Shown piece by piece: positions 37,019-46,984 of a DNA stretch of 64,000 nt. Both the position numbers and the translations under genes were made by a program. Within the stretch, counting starts at the first letter, position 1, and each line of letters starts with the position of its first letter. Below the pieces are notes generated by a model. The model had not been told where the DNA came from. It did no database searches and worked only from the letters and a program-made list of their open reading frames with translations. Location of the stretch: assembly GCA_023416735.1 (NCBI GenBank), contig JAEZGX010000009.1, positions 183,442 through 247,441 of the forward strand, read 5' to 3'. The stretch comes from Verrucomicrobiota bacterium. Lineage in GTDB: Bacteria; Verrucomicrobiota; Verrucomicrobiia; Opitutales; Opitutaceae.

Positions 37019-37128
37019 GAACTACGAATGAGCTTAAACCGGTTTCCCGCTTCGTGCTCATTCGTGTCTATTCGTGGTTCAAGTCCTCGCCTTTTTATCC
37101 GGGTGAATCCGCCCCCATCCGTGGTAAC
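37019..37128. repeat. Family A inverted pair and extra arm
   Basis: Left arm aactacgaatgagc and right arm gctcattcgtgtctattcgt followed by ggttcaa (to 37082); a further degenerate arm ends ccatccgtggtaac at 37128. Lies between the converging AraC and XylR-like genes. Confidence 0.75.
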
Positions 37129-37145
37129 TTACTCGACTCTCCGTT

Positions 37146-38318
37146 TCACACTCGAGCCTGCCCCCGGAAAGCCCGTGGCGTCATTCCCGTTTCCCGCTTG
37201 AACGCCACGCTGAGATACTCGACGTGCTCGAAGCCCGTGCGCTCCGCGATCACGTAAAGCGGCAAATCGGTCTCGGACAACAGCTGCTGCACCCGCGAGA
37301 GCCGCAGATGCAGGATCTCCTCATGCGGCGAACGTCCCAACAATTTCCGAAAGCGCTGCTCCAACACCCGTCGCGACATCTTCACGGCATTCAACACATC
37401 CGCGACATTGATCCCTTCGCACGCATGCGCCCGGATGAACTGCACGGCTCGCACGACTTCGCGGTCGTCCAGCGCCAGCACGTCCGTTGACTGCCGCGCC
37501 GCCACCCCGAGCGGAGGAATGAGATGCGGCTGCGGCACCACCTTTTCACCGTTCATCAATCGATCCAGCAACGCCGCCGCTTCATACCCCGTGCGACGCG
37601 TATTCGGCATCACGCTCGACAGCGGCGGAGCGGATAACTCGCACAGCAATTCGTCGTTATCGACTCCAAGCACCGCCACTTCATCCGGCACCGCGAATCC
37701 TGTCTGCCGACACGCATCGAGCACTTCCTGCCCGCGAATATCATAACAGGCCAAAATCCCCACCGGCTTCGGCAATCGCCGCAACCAGCTCACCAACCTC
37801 CTCCGCTCCGCCGCCAAATCGCCCGACCCGCCTTTGACGGAATAAGTCCGGCAGTCGTATCCGGCATCGCGCACGCGTTTCGCAAAGTGATGCTCCCGCC
37901 ATAACGACCAGTTGAACCGCGAATCGCCGCAAAACGCGAAATGCTTGAACCCGCGCTCGAGCAAGTGCCCCGCTGCCACCGTCGCGATTTCAGCATCGTC
38001 AGTCTCCACCCACGGCATCGACGGCAGCAGCCGCGCCGCACTCAGGTCGACGCAGGGGATGCCCGCGCGCGTCACCGCTTGCGCGATCTTCGGCGTCTCG
38101 ACCCGCGCCAGAATTCCGTCGCCTTTCCACCCTTTCAACCACGCCGGCGGATCGTCGCCGCGTCCTTGCTCCATCAGGTGAAACGACCACGCCTGGTGCT
38201 CGCGCACGTAATGGATCACACCTTGCAATAAGCCGCGGCCATAGGCGTTGGAGGTTTCGATCAACAACGCCACCTGCCGGCGGCGGAGAGATTTGCGTCG
38301 CTTGCTGGGCGTGGTCAC
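37146..38318 (-). CDS. XylR-like regulator (LacI-type sensor plus AraC DNA-binding domain)
   Basis: 390 residues from a GTG (TTPSKRRKS); a TTG nine codons upstream is the alternative. The N-terminal 270 residues are a LacI-like sugar-binding domain (VALLIETSNAYGRGLLQGVIHYVREH, ILACYDIRGQEVLDACRQTGFAVPDEVAVLGVDND), and the C-terminal 100 an AraC domain (SRRVLEQRFRKLLGRSPHEEI, AERTGFEHVEYLSVAFKRETGMTPRAFRG). This is the architecture of the E. coli xylose regulator XylR, widely used by Planctomycetota and Verrucomicrobiota near sugar operons. It is divergent from the FG-GAP/PVC operon and may control it. Confidence 0.9.
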   Translation of the reverse strand: MTTPSKRRKSLRRRQVALLIETSNAYGRGLLQGVIHYVREHQAWSFHLMEQGRGDDPPAWLKGWKGDGILARVETPKIAQAVTRAGIPCVDLSAARLLPSMPWVETDDAEIATVAAGHLLERGFKHFAFCGDSRFNWSLWREHHFAKRVRDAGYDCRTYSVKGGSGDLAAERRRLVSWLRRLPKPVGILACYDIRGQEVLDACRQTGFAVPDEVAVLGVDNDELLCELSAPPLSSVMPNTRRTGYEAAALLDRLMNGEKVVPQPHLIPPLGVAARQSTDVLALDDREVVRAVQFIRAHACEGINVADVLNAVKMSRRVLEQRFRKLLGRSPHEEILHLRLSRVQQLLSETDLPLYVIAERTGFEHVEYLSVAFKRETGMTPRAFRGQARV

Positions 38319-38498
38319 CCGCTCGGTATGCGAGTCCGTTCGCAAAAAATCAACTCAGCCCGTCCTGCGTCCTCCTCACGCCCCTGCTCACCGTCGTAAA
38401 CACTCCATCGCGATACGGTGAAAAATCTCAGAATTATTGCGTCAACTCTCATGGGCGTTCGATCCCGACTGTGCTAGCTTCTACGTGTCGCGCCGCTC

Positions 38499-39740
38499 AT
38501 GCCCCTTCCCCCCGCGCCTTCTCTCGTCGCCCTCCTCATGGCGATCGTCCTCTCGCCCGCGTTCGCCGCGTCGTCTCACCAGACGGCGTCCGACCGTCAC
38601 GCGCCCCTCGCTTTTCGAAAGATTCAGCTAAGCTCCGAGTTCCTCGCCGAGGGCGGAACCTTCGGCGACCTCAATCGCGACGGCCATATCGACGCCATCG
38701 CCGGTCCGTTCTGGTATGCCGGTCCCGATTTCTCCCAGCGCCACGAGCTGTATCCAGCCAAGCCCTTCGATCCACTCGGCTACTCCGACAACTTCTCCGC
38801 GTGGGTTCACGACTTCAACGGCGACGATCGGCCCGATATTTTCGCGATCGGTTTTCCCGGGCAGGATGCTTTCTGGCTCGAAAATCCGGGCGAGACCGGC
38901 GGCACCTGGAAACGCCACTTCGCCTACGCACCCGTCGACAACGAATCGCCCACCTTCGGCTCGCTCATCGATGGCCAGCCGCCTGTGCTCATTTGCATGA
39001 GCAATGGCCGCATCGGCTACGCGACGGCGGACGCCAGTGATCCGACCCTGCCATGGACTTTTCACCCTGTCTCCGAGCCGCGCGGCTGGAGCAAGTTCAC
39101 CCACGGGCTCGGTTTCGGCGACGTCAACGCGGACGGCCGCGCCGACCTTCTCGCTCGCGACGGCTGGTGGGAACAACCCGCGTCACTCGAGGGCGATCCG
39201 CTCTGGAAACACCATCCTGCCTCCTTCGGCAACGGCGCCCACATTCACGTGGTCGACCTGAACAATGACTCCGCCCCCGACGTCGTCACGTCGCTCGACG
39301 CCCACGGCTACGGTCTCAGCTGGTTCGAACAAATCCGTGGCGCCGATGGCACCATCGAATTCCGCGAGCATCCGATCCTCTCGAAAACGGACGAGAAGCT
39401 CGCCGGCATCCAGTTCTCCCAACTCCACGCTGTCACGATTGTCGATATGGATGGCGACAGCCTCCCCGACATCCTCACCGGCAAACGTTGGTGGGCGCAC
39501 GGACCGACGAAAGACCCCGAGCCCAACGCCGCCGCCGTCGTTTACGCATTTCTTCTCCGCCGCTCCGGCACGGGCGAAGTTTCGTTCGAGCCCGTGTTGA
39601 TCGACGACGATTCCGGTCTCGGCACCCAGATCGTCGCCCAGGACATCAACGCCGACGACCGCCCCGACGTTATCACCGTCAACAAGCGCGGCACCTTCGT
39701 TTTCCTTTCCGAGCCTTCATCCTCTTCCGCTCTTCCATGA
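38499..39740 (+). CDS. Secreted FG-GAP/VCBS repeat protein
   Basis: 413 residues with a signal peptide (LVALLMAIVLSPAFA). At least six calcium-loop motifs of the FG-GAP type are spread evenly: DLNRDGHIDAI, DFNGDDRPDIF, DVNADGRADLL, DLNNDSAPDVV, DMDGDSLPDIL and DINADDRPDVI, implying a seven-blade-type propeller. It probably binds ligands or partner proteins outside the cytoplasm. Its stop overlaps the next start as ATGA, so it is translationally coupled to the DUF1080-PVC-heme protein and is the first gene of that operon. Confidence 0.9.
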   Translation: MPLPPAPSLVALLMAIVLSPAFAASSHQTASDRHAPLAFRKIQLSSEFLAEGGTFGDLNRDGHIDAIAGPFWYAGPDFSQRHELYPAKPFDPLGYSDNFSAWVHDFNGDDRPDIFAIGFPGQDAFWLENPGETGGTWKRHFAYAPVDNESPTFGSLIDGQPPVLICMSNGRIGYATADASDPTLPWTFHPVSEPRGWSKFTHGLGFGDVNADGRADLLARDGWWEQPASLEGDPLWKHHPASFGNGAHIHVVDLNNDSAPDVVTSLDAHGYGLSWFEQIRGADGTIEFREHPILSKTDEKLAGIQFSQLHAVTIVDMDGDSLPDILTGKRWWAHGPTKDPEPNAAAVVYAFLLRRSGTGEVSFEPVLIDDDSGLGTQIVAQDINADDRPDVITVNKRGTFVFLSEPSSSSALP

Positions 39741-42700
39741 TCGTCCGCTGTTCGCTCGCGCTCTTTCTGCTCGCCGTCACGCTTCCGCTGCGTGCCGACG
39801 CGCCGCCGCCCCAGCCGATCTTCGATGGTCAGACGCTGTCGGGCTGGCAGGGCAATTCGCAAGCGTGGCGCGTCGAAGACGGTGCGATCACCGGCGAAAT
39901 TCGCGCCGGCGAAAAACTCGCGAACAACGAATTCATCTACTGGGACGGCGAACTTCACGATTTCATCCTCGAGCTCGAATTCCGCATCGCCGGACATCCT
40001 TCCGCCAACTCCGGCATCCAATTCCGCTCCCAGCGCCAATCCGACGGTCATGCCGTCGGCTACCAAGCCGATCTCGATGACGGCGCCACGTGGCTCGGCC
40101 GCATCTACGACGAACACGGTCGTGCCTTGATCGCCGAACGCGGCACTCGCGTCTCCATCGCACCCGATGGCCGTCGCTGGGTCGACGAGTTCGCTCCCGC
40201 CGACAGCTTCAAAACACTCGCCAAGCCCGGCGCCTGGAACACCTACCGCATCACCGCGAAAGCTTCCCACGTCGAAATCTGGATCAACGACACCCTCGTC
40301 TCCGTCCTCGACGACCACCAAACCGGCGAAGCCGAATTCTCCGGTAAACTCGCGCTCCAGCTGCACAGCGGTCGCGGCCCCGTCAAAGTTCAATTCCGCA
40401 ACATCCGCGTCGCCCATCTCGGCCGCACCGAAATTCCGCCTCCGCCTTCTCCCGAAGCCGCCAACGACAAACCCGTCGCCTCGATCTCGCCCGTCGATGC
40501 TACTAACAGCCAGCCGCTGAACTTCGGTTTCGAAACCGGCAACCTCGACGGCTGGACCGCCCAAGGCGACGCGTGGTCCAGCCAGCCGGTCCGCTACAGC
40601 GAACCGTCCACGCCGCGCCGCAAGGGCGAGGTCCCGAGCGACCCGGTCGGCAACTATTGGATCGGTCCTGCCAAGCGCCCCGGCCCCGCCGGCACCGGTC
40701 GTCTCACGTCGCCCACCTTCGAAATCACCCACCGCTGGGCCAGCTATCTCGTCGGCGGCGGCGGCGATATCAACCAGACGCGTATCGAACTGGTGGATGC
40801 AGAGACCAACGCGATCCTTCACTCGTCCTCCGGGCGCGGCAGCGACGCGCTTCGCCGTGAGGTCATCGATTTCAGCAGTTCCATCGGTCGCAAAGTTTTC
40901 ATCCGTCTCGTCGATCAGGCGACCGAAGGTCTCTTCGGTCACATCAATTTCGACGATTTCGTTTTCCACGACCGTCAGCCCAACTTCGCCGTAAACTCCG
41001 ACGCGTTTCGCCAACAGGAAAGCGCCGCCCTCTGGCACTTGCAGCCCAATCCCGCCGCGCCGACCTCCGTTCCCAATATCGATGCGCAAAAGGTCGTGCG
41101 CGATATGAAGGTCATGCACGGCTTTCAAGCCGAGCTCATCGCCGCCGAGCCCGACATCCACCAACCCATCGCTTGCGCCATCGACGAGCGCGGTCGTCTC
41201 TGGGTTGCCGAGGCTTATAGCTATCCCACCAAACAACCGGTCGGCGAAGGCAAGGATCGCGTTCTCATTTTCGAGGACGCCGACGGCGACGGCTCCTTCG
41301 AAACGCGGAAAATCTTCATCGAAGGTCTGAACCTGGTGAGCGGCCTCGAGGTCGGTTTCGGCGGCGTGTGGGTTGGCGCGGCGCCCGAATTGCTTTTCAT
41401 CCCCGATCGCGATGGCGACGACCGTCCCGACGGCGCGCCACAGATCTTGCTCGATGGCTGGGGATATCAGGACACGCACGAAACGCTCAACAGCTTCACT
41501 TGGGGCGTGGACGGCTGGCTCTATGGCGTGCAAGGGGTTTTCGCCACGTCCAACGTCGGCAAACCCGGCACGCCCGACAGCGATCGTCTCCGTCTCCGCG
41601 CCGGTGTCTGGCGCTACCATCCGCTTCGCCACGAGTTCGAAATCTTCGCCACCGGCGGCAGCAATCAATGGGGGCTCGATTTCAACGAGGCCGGCCACCT
41701 CTTCATGACTCACTGCCGCAGCTTCCACGGCGGCGGCGGCACCACCCACGTCATCCGCAACGGTCACTACTGGAACCAGTCCAACTCCGACTACGCTCCC
41801 TTCGTCTCCAATCGCGGCCCCGACTTCGCGCCCGCGCTGAAAAACTTTCTTCCTTCATCCGCCCGCTACGACAGCGGCGAGGGCGGCGCCGGCAAGCCCG
41901 GCACCACCGCCGTTTACGGCGGCCACTCGCACGTCGGCACGATGATCTACCTCGGCGACAACTGGCCCGACATCTACCGCGACCACCTTTTCACGCTCAA
42001 TCTCCACGGCCATCAGCTCAACCAGCAGCACAACGTGCGTCAGGATTCTGGATACGAGACATTTCACGCCGGTTTCGATCTCCTCTTCGCGCCCGATCGC
42101 ACGTTCATGGGCGTCGATCTCCAATACGGGCCCGACGGCGCCGTTTACATCATCGACTGGTGCGATCACCAACACTGCCATTCGCCGCGCGACGACGTCT
42201 GGGAACGCACCAACGGCCGCCTCTACCGCCTGTCGTGGTCCGAATCGTGGACGCCCGCCAAGGTCAACCTTGCCGAAAAATCCGACGCCGAACTCGCCGC
42301 GCTCCACACGCACAAAAACGAATGGCATGTCCGCACCGCGCGCCGCCTGCTCCAGGAACGCGCCACCGCGCAGCCGCTCGCCCCCGCCGCACTCGACCAT
42401 CTCCGCCGCCTCGCCGCCGAATCGAAGGAGATGTCGCAAACGCTGCGTGCCCTCTTCACGCTCCACGTCGTCGGCGCACTCGATCGATCCCGACTCACCG
42501 AGCTCCTTCAGCACTCCAACGACATCGTTCGCTCCTGGGCCGTTTACTTCGCCACCGAGCGACCCTCCGCCCCGTTGCTGCCTGCGGCGACACTCGCCGC
42601 CCTCGCGCAGAACGATCCTTCCCCCACCGTTCGCCTCGCGCTCGCATCCGCGTTGCCCGCCCTTGACGAGTCCGATCGCTGGAACATCGCCGCCGCACTT

Positions 42701-43969
42701 GCACAACACGCCGAGGACGCCGCCGACCGTTTTCTCCCGAAGATGATTTGGTTCGGGCTCGCGCCGCTCGTGGGCGCCGACCCCGCGCGCGCCTTGGAGA
42801 TCGCGGCGCACACGCCGATCCCGTCGCTCGCTGACTCTATCCGCTGGTTCGCTGCGCAGAGCACCGCCGGACGCGACCCTCTCGTCGCTCAACTCGCCTC
42901 CGCTTCGCCGGAAATCGCCGCGCGCGGCATGCGACTCATGGCTTTCGCCCTCCAGAGTGAAAGCAATCTTCGCATGCCGCCGCGCTGGTCCGAAATCGCG
43001 CAGCGCTTCCTTGCTGCTTCTGAAGATTCGCCGGAACGCAGTGCCACGCTCCAACTCTCGGTTCTCTTCGGCGACGCTCAAGTGCTCGCGCAAACGCGTG
43101 CCGTCCTCGCCGACACCCGCGCCCCGCTCGCCCAGCGCCAAAACGCCCTCGCGCTGATGAAACGCGCCCGCGATCCCGCTGCGACCGCCGTCTATATCCA
43201 GCTGCTCGAAGAGGACGCGTTTCGCAGCGCCGTCATCCCGCTGCTCGCCGGCGTCGATACGCCCCGAGCGGCGACCGAAATTCTCCGCCATTTCCACTCG
43301 CTCAACGCCGCCGATCGCGCCGCCGCCCTGGCCACGCTCACCAGCCATCCGCGTCTCGGCCTCGCGCTGCTCGACGCCATCAACGCCGGCTCGTTCGACC
43401 GCAAAGACATGACCGCCCTCCACGTGCGTCAGCTGCGCAGCCTGCGTAACCAATCCGTCGATACGCTCCTCGACCAGCTCTGGGGCCGCGTCGCCGAGTC
43501 TCCCGCCGAGATCAAGGCCGAGATGGAGCGCTACCGGGACGCCTTCGCCGGCGCACCGCGCTGGATCTACAACACGCGTCTCGGACGCGAAACCTACCAG
43601 CAGCTTTGTGCGACCTGCCACAAGTTCGAAGGTCACGGCGGCAATCTCGGCCCCGATCTTACCGGCTCATGGCGAAACGGCGTCGATTACTTCATCGAAA
43701 ACATCGTGGACCCCAACGCCGTCGTCGGCACCGATTTCCAACTCAACGTCATCACGAAAGCCGACGGCAGTGTCGTCTCCGGCATGATCGAGCGCGAATC
43801 CGAAACCGCGCTCGTTGTTCGCACCGCCACGGAAACCGTCAACGTCCCCAAATCGCAGGTGAAGCAGCGCGAGGTCCTCGAACAATCGCTGATGCCCGCT
43901 GGCCTCCTGCAAACACTCACCGAAAAGCAGGTCGTCGAACTGCTGATGTTCCTCACCGAACGCCCATGA
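39737..43969 (+). CDS. DUF1080 - PVC dehydrogenase - heme fusion protein
   Basis: 1410 residues with a signal peptide (MIVRCSLALFLLAVTLPLRA). In order: a DUF1080/3-keto-disaccharide hydrolase domain (about 29-230; IFDGQTLSGWQG, NSGIQFRSQR), a galactose-binding-like segment (about 262-430), the Pirellula/Verrucomicrobium-type membrane-bound dehydrogenase domain (about 450-825; DIHQPIACAIDERGRLWVAE), HEAT-like helical repeats (about 830-1270), and a C-terminal heme domain with CATCH at Cys1291/Cys1294/His1295. DUF1080 enzymes cleave 3-keto-glycosides, so the fusion couples a redox module to a hydrolase that needs an oxidised sugar. That functional link is inference. The start and stop overlap neighbours as ATGA. 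Confidence 0.9.
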   Translation: MIVRCSLALFLLAVTLPLRADAPPPQPIFDGQTLSGWQGNSQAWRVEDGAITGEIRAGEKLANNEFIYWDGELHDFILELEFRIAGHPSANSGIQFRSQRQSDGHAVGYQADLDDGATWLGRIYDEHGRALIAERGTRVSIAPDGRRWVDEFAPADSFKTLAKPGAWNTYRITAKASHVEIWINDTLVSVLDDHQTGEAEFSGKLALQLHSGRGPVKVQFRNIRVAHLGRTEIPPPPSPEAANDKPVASISPVDATNSQPLNFGFETGNLDGWTAQGDAWSSQPVRYSEPSTPRRKGEVPSDPVGNYWIGPAKRPGPAGTGRLTSPTFEITHRWASYLVGGGGDINQTRIELVDAETNAILHSSSGRGSDALRREVIDFSSSIGRKVFIRLVDQATEGLFGHINFDDFVFHDRQPNFAVNSDAFRQQESAALWHLQPNPAAPTSVPNIDAQKVVRDMKVMHGFQAELIAAEPDIHQPIACAIDERGRLWVAEAYSYPTKQPVGEGKDRVLIFEDADGDGSFETRKIFIEGLNLVSGLEVGFGGVWVGAAPELLFIPDRDGDDRPDGAPQILLDGWGYQDTHETLNSFTWGVDGWLYGVQGVFATSNVGKPGTPDSDRLRLRAGVWRYHPLRHEFEIFATGGSNQWGLDFNEAGHLFMTHCRSFHGGGGTTHVIRNGHYWNQSNSDYAPFVSNRGPDFAPALKNFLPSSARYDSGEGGAGKPGTTAVYGGHSHVGTMIYLGDNWPDIYRDHLFTLNLHGHQLNQQHNVRQDSGYETFHAGFDLLFAPDRTFMGVDLQYGPDGAVYIIDWCDHQHCHSPRDDVWERTNGRLYRLSWSESWTPAKVNLAEKSDAELAALHTHKNEWHVRTARRLLQERATAQPLAPAALDHLRRLAAESKEMSQTLRALFTLHVVGALDRSRLTELLQHSNDIVRSWAVYFATERPSAPLLPAATLAALAQNDPSPTVRLALASALPALDESDRWNIAAALAQHAEDAADRFLPKMIWFGLAPLVGADPARALEIAAHTPIPSLADSIRWFAAQSTAGRDPLVAQLASASPEIAARGMRLMAFALQSESNLRMPPRWSEIAQRFLAASEDSPERSATLQLSVLFGDAQVLAQTRAVLADTRAPLAQRQNALALMKRARDPAATAVYIQLLEEDAFRSAVIPLLAGVDTPRAATEILRHFHSLNAADRAAALATLTSHPRLGLALLDAINAGSFDRKDMTALHVRQLRSLRNQSVDTLLDQLWGRVAESPAEIKAEMERYRDAFAGAPRWIYNTRLGRETYQQLCATCHKFEGHGGNLGPDLTGSWRNGVDYFIENIVDPNAVVGTDFQLNVITKADGSVVSGMIERESETALVVRTATETVNVPKSQVKQREVLEQSLMPAGLLQTLTEKQVVELLMFLTERP

Positions 43970-46900
43970 CCCCTCGTTCTTTCCCTCAACGCTTCACCTC
44001 CTTCCTCTTCGCCGCCGTCGCGATCGCGACGTTCGCCGCTGCCGTCCGCGCACAGGACGGCTTCCCCATCGCCGCCGGCACCGGCCTCGCGCCGGAAGAA
44101 GCCGCCAAGGCGATGACGCTCCCGCCCGGCTTTCGCGCCACGCTTTTCGCCGGCGAGCCCGATGTTCACCAACCGATCGCGTTCACCATCGACGAGCGCG
44201 GACGTCTCTGGGTCGTCGAAAACTATTCGTATCCCGACTGGTCGCCTTACGGCCGCGATCGGGTGCTCGTTTACGAGGACATCGACGGCGACGGCCGCTT
44301 CGACACGAGCAAGGTCTTCTACGATCAACTTAACTTCGCCAGCGCCATCGCCGTCGGCATGGGCGGCGTCTGGGTCGGCAGCGCGCCATATCTTCTCTTC
44401 ATCCCCGACAAAAATCGCGACGACGTTCCCGACGGGCCACCCGAGGTCGTCCTCGATGGCTGGGGTTATCAGGACACGCATGAAACGCTCAACAGTCTGA
44501 TCTGGGGCCCCGATGGCTGGCTCTACGGCAATCAGGGTGTGTTCACGCATTCCAACGTCGGTCGTCCCGGCTCCGGCGACTCCGGCCGCATCCGTCTCAA
44601 CGCCTGCATGTGGCGCTACCATCCCACGAAAAAAATCTTCGAGGTTTTCGCCGAGGGTATGAGCAATCAGTGGGGCCTCGACTTCAACGATGTCGGCGAC
44701 GCCTTCGTCACCGCGTGCGTGATTCCCCATCTCTATCACGTCATCCAGGGCGCAAGCTATCAGCGCCAGGCCGGACCGCATGCCAACCCGCACGTTTACG
44801 ACGACATCAAAACCATCGCCGATCATTTCCACTACGATCGCGGACAAAATTGGGTCGACTCCCGTCTCGGCAAGGGCGGCACCGACGCCGCCGGCGGCGG
44901 ACACGCTCACGCGGGCACCGTCATCTATCTCGGCGACAGCTTTCCGTCGGAATACCGCGGTTCGCTTTTCACGCACAATATCATGGGCAGCCGCATCAAT
45001 CGCGACGTGCTCGAACCTTCCGGCTCCGGCTACATCGGCCGCCACGCGCCGGATTTCATGAAGGCCAACGATGGTTGGTTCCGCGGCCTTCGCCTCGAGG
45101 TCGGTCCCGACGGTTCGCTCTTCAACAGCGATTGGTATGACGCCCTCGCCTGCCATCAACAGCGTCCACACGACCGCACCAACGGCCGCATCTACAAAAT
45201 CTCCTACGGCGAAACCAAACCCGTGCGCGTCGATCTCGCGAAATATTCCAGCGAAGAGCTCGTCGAACTCCAGCTCCACGCCAACGACTGGTGGGTCCGC
45301 CGCGCACGCATTCTCCTGCAGGAACGCGGTCCCAATCCCGCCATCGCCGACTTGCTCATCACACAACTGCGCGCGCAGACGGACGTCACCCGCCAGCTCC
45401 GCTCGCTCTGGGCCCTGCACGCCGTTCGCGGCCTCAACGAGTCGATCGCCCTGGAACTCCTGAAGCATCCCGAGGCCCACGTGCGCGGTTGGGCCATTCA
45501 GCTCGCGTGCGAGGACAAATCCCCGTCCGCCGCGCTTCTCGCCGCCTTCGCCGATCTCGCGCGCAATGACCCTTCGCCCGTCGTTCGCCGCTTTCTCGCT
45601 TCCGCCGCGCAACGCATCGCACCGGCCAAACGCTGGGATATCGTTGAATCCCTGCTCGCTCGCGGCGAAGACGCCTCCGATCACAATCTCCCCCTGCTCT
45701 ACTGGTTCGCCCTCGAACCGCTCGTCCCGGTCGATCCCGCTCGCGCCCTCGCTCTCGGCGGCAAGACGCCGCTCACCCCGATTCGCGGCTGGATCACGCG
45801 CCGGCACGCGACACTTTCCGGAGACGCCGCGCATGCCGGCGCCAACGGCGCCAACTCCCTCGACGGCCTTCTCGGCGCGCTGGCCGACACCACCGATGTC
45901 AGCTATCAGCACGAGATTCTCGACAGTATCATGTCGGCCACCGAGGGCCGCAGCGACCTGACGCCTCCGCCGTCTTGGGGCGCCGTCTTCACAAAGCTCA
46001 GCGCCAGCGAAGATCCCCAGATCGTCGCCAAAGCCGACGCGCTCGCCGCACGGCTCGGCGACAAGAGCATCGTCTGGCGAAAAATGGGAGTTGTGACGGA
46101 TGCCTTTGCCCCGCTCCCCGCCCGCCTCGCCGCGCTCCAGGTCTTGCTTGATCATCGCAATTTCCAACTCACGCCCGTTTACCAAAAGATTCTTCCCGAG
46201 CCCGCTCTTCGCCTCCCCGCCCTTCGCGGCCTCGCGGCCTACGACGTCGCCAGCACGCCGCCCGCCATTCTCGAGGTGTATTCAACATTCAATGACGAAG
46301 AAAAACGCGCCGCGCTCTCCGTCCTCGCCGGCCGTCCCGCTTATGCGCAAACGCTGATCGAAGCCGTTCGTGCGGGCACGATCGCGAAGTCCGACATCGA
46401 CGCCTCCGTCCTGCGCCAGCTCGCGCTCCTCAACGATCCCGCAATCTCCGAGGCTGCCGCCGATCTCTGGGGCGTCGTGCGCGAATCCCCCGAGGAAACG
46501 GCTCAGGAGATCGCCCGCTGGAAAAAAATTCTCACGCCCGAAAAACTCGCCTCGGCGAATCTCTCGAACGGCCGCGCGAAATTCGAACAGAGCTGCGCGC
46601 TCTGCCACGAACTCTTCGATTCCGGCAAACCCATCGGCCCCGAACTCACCGGCTCCAATCGCACCGATCTGGATTACCTCCTCGTCAACATCCTCGATCC
46701 CAACGCCGTCATCGGGAAGGACTATCTCCTTACCACCGTCGAAACGAAAGACGGCCGCACCGCCGCCGGCATTATCCAGCGCCAAAACGCGGCCAGCATC
46801 ACGCTCGTGAATCAGGTCGAATCGACCACGCTTCCGCGCGACAACATCAAGTCCGTCTCGCAGCTCGAGATGTCCCTCATGCCGCCAGGCCTGTTGCAGG

Positions 46901-46974
46901 GAATGAGCGATGACGACGTCGCCGATCTTATCGCTTATCTTCGCAACCCCACCCAAGTTCCGCTCGTCCAGTAA
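43966..46974 (+). CDS. PVC-type membrane-bound dehydrogenase with C-terminal heme domain
   Basis: 1002 residues with a signal peptide (FLFAAVAIATFAAAVRAQ). The dehydrogenase beta-propeller-like domain (about 45-405) closely resembles that of the preceding protein (DVHQPIAFTIDERGRLWVVEN, WGYQDTHETLNSLIWGPDGWLYG). HEAT-like repeats follow (about 420-860), then a heme domain with CALCH at Cys877/Cys880/His881. It lacks the DUF1080 domain. Such proteins are abundant in Planctomycetota and Verrucomicrobiota and are thought to oxidise sugars or polyols in the periplasm; direct proof is scarce. It is ATGA-coupled to the upstream fusion gene, so the two may form a complex. Confidence 0.9.
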   Translation: MTPRSFPQRFTSFLFAAVAIATFAAAVRAQDGFPIAAGTGLAPEEAAKAMTLPPGFRATLFAGEPDVHQPIAFTIDERGRLWVVENYSYPDWSPYGRDRVLVYEDIDGDGRFDTSKVFYDQLNFASAIAVGMGGVWVGSAPYLLFIPDKNRDDVPDGPPEVVLDGWGYQDTHETLNSLIWGPDGWLYGNQGVFTHSNVGRPGSGDSGRIRLNACMWRYHPTKKIFEVFAEGMSNQWGLDFNDVGDAFVTACVIPHLYHVIQGASYQRQAGPHANPHVYDDIKTIADHFHYDRGQNWVDSRLGKGGTDAAGGGHAHAGTVIYLGDSFPSEYRGSLFTHNIMGSRINRDVLEPSGSGYIGRHAPDFMKANDGWFRGLRLEVGPDGSLFNSDWYDALACHQQRPHDRTNGRIYKISYGETKPVRVDLAKYSSEELVELQLHANDWWVRRARILLQERGPNPAIADLLITQLRAQTDVTRQLRSLWALHAVRGLNESIALELLKHPEAHVRGWAIQLACEDKSPSAALLAAFADLARNDPSPVVRRFLASAAQRIAPAKRWDIVESLLARGEDASDHNLPLLYWFALEPLVPVDPARALALGGKTPLTPIRGWITRRHATLSGDAAHAGANGANSLDGLLGALADTTDVSYQHEILDSIMSATEGRSDLTPPPSWGAVFTKLSASEDPQIVAKADALAARLGDKSIVWRKMGVVTDAFAPLPARLAALQVLLDHRNFQLTPVYQKILPEPALRLPALRGLAAYDVASTPPAILEVYSTFNDEEKRAALSVLAGRPAYAQTLIEAVRAGTIAKSDIDASVLRQLALLNDPAISEAAADLWGVVRESPEETAQEIARWKKILTPEKLASANLSNGRAKFEQSCALCHELFDSGKPIGPELTGSNRTDLDYLLVNILDPNAVIGKDYLLTTVETKDGRTAAGIIQRQNAASITLVNQVESTTLPRDNIKSVSQLEMSLMPPGLLQGMSDDDVADLIAYLRNPTQVPLVQ

Positions 46975-46984
46975 CCAGTTTCCC

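Noticed and set aside
39542..43636. Long minus-strand frames opposite the DUF1080-PVC-heme gene
   Set aside because: Gly/Ala/Glu/Val-rich low-complexity translations without motifs, mirror of a strongly supported gene.
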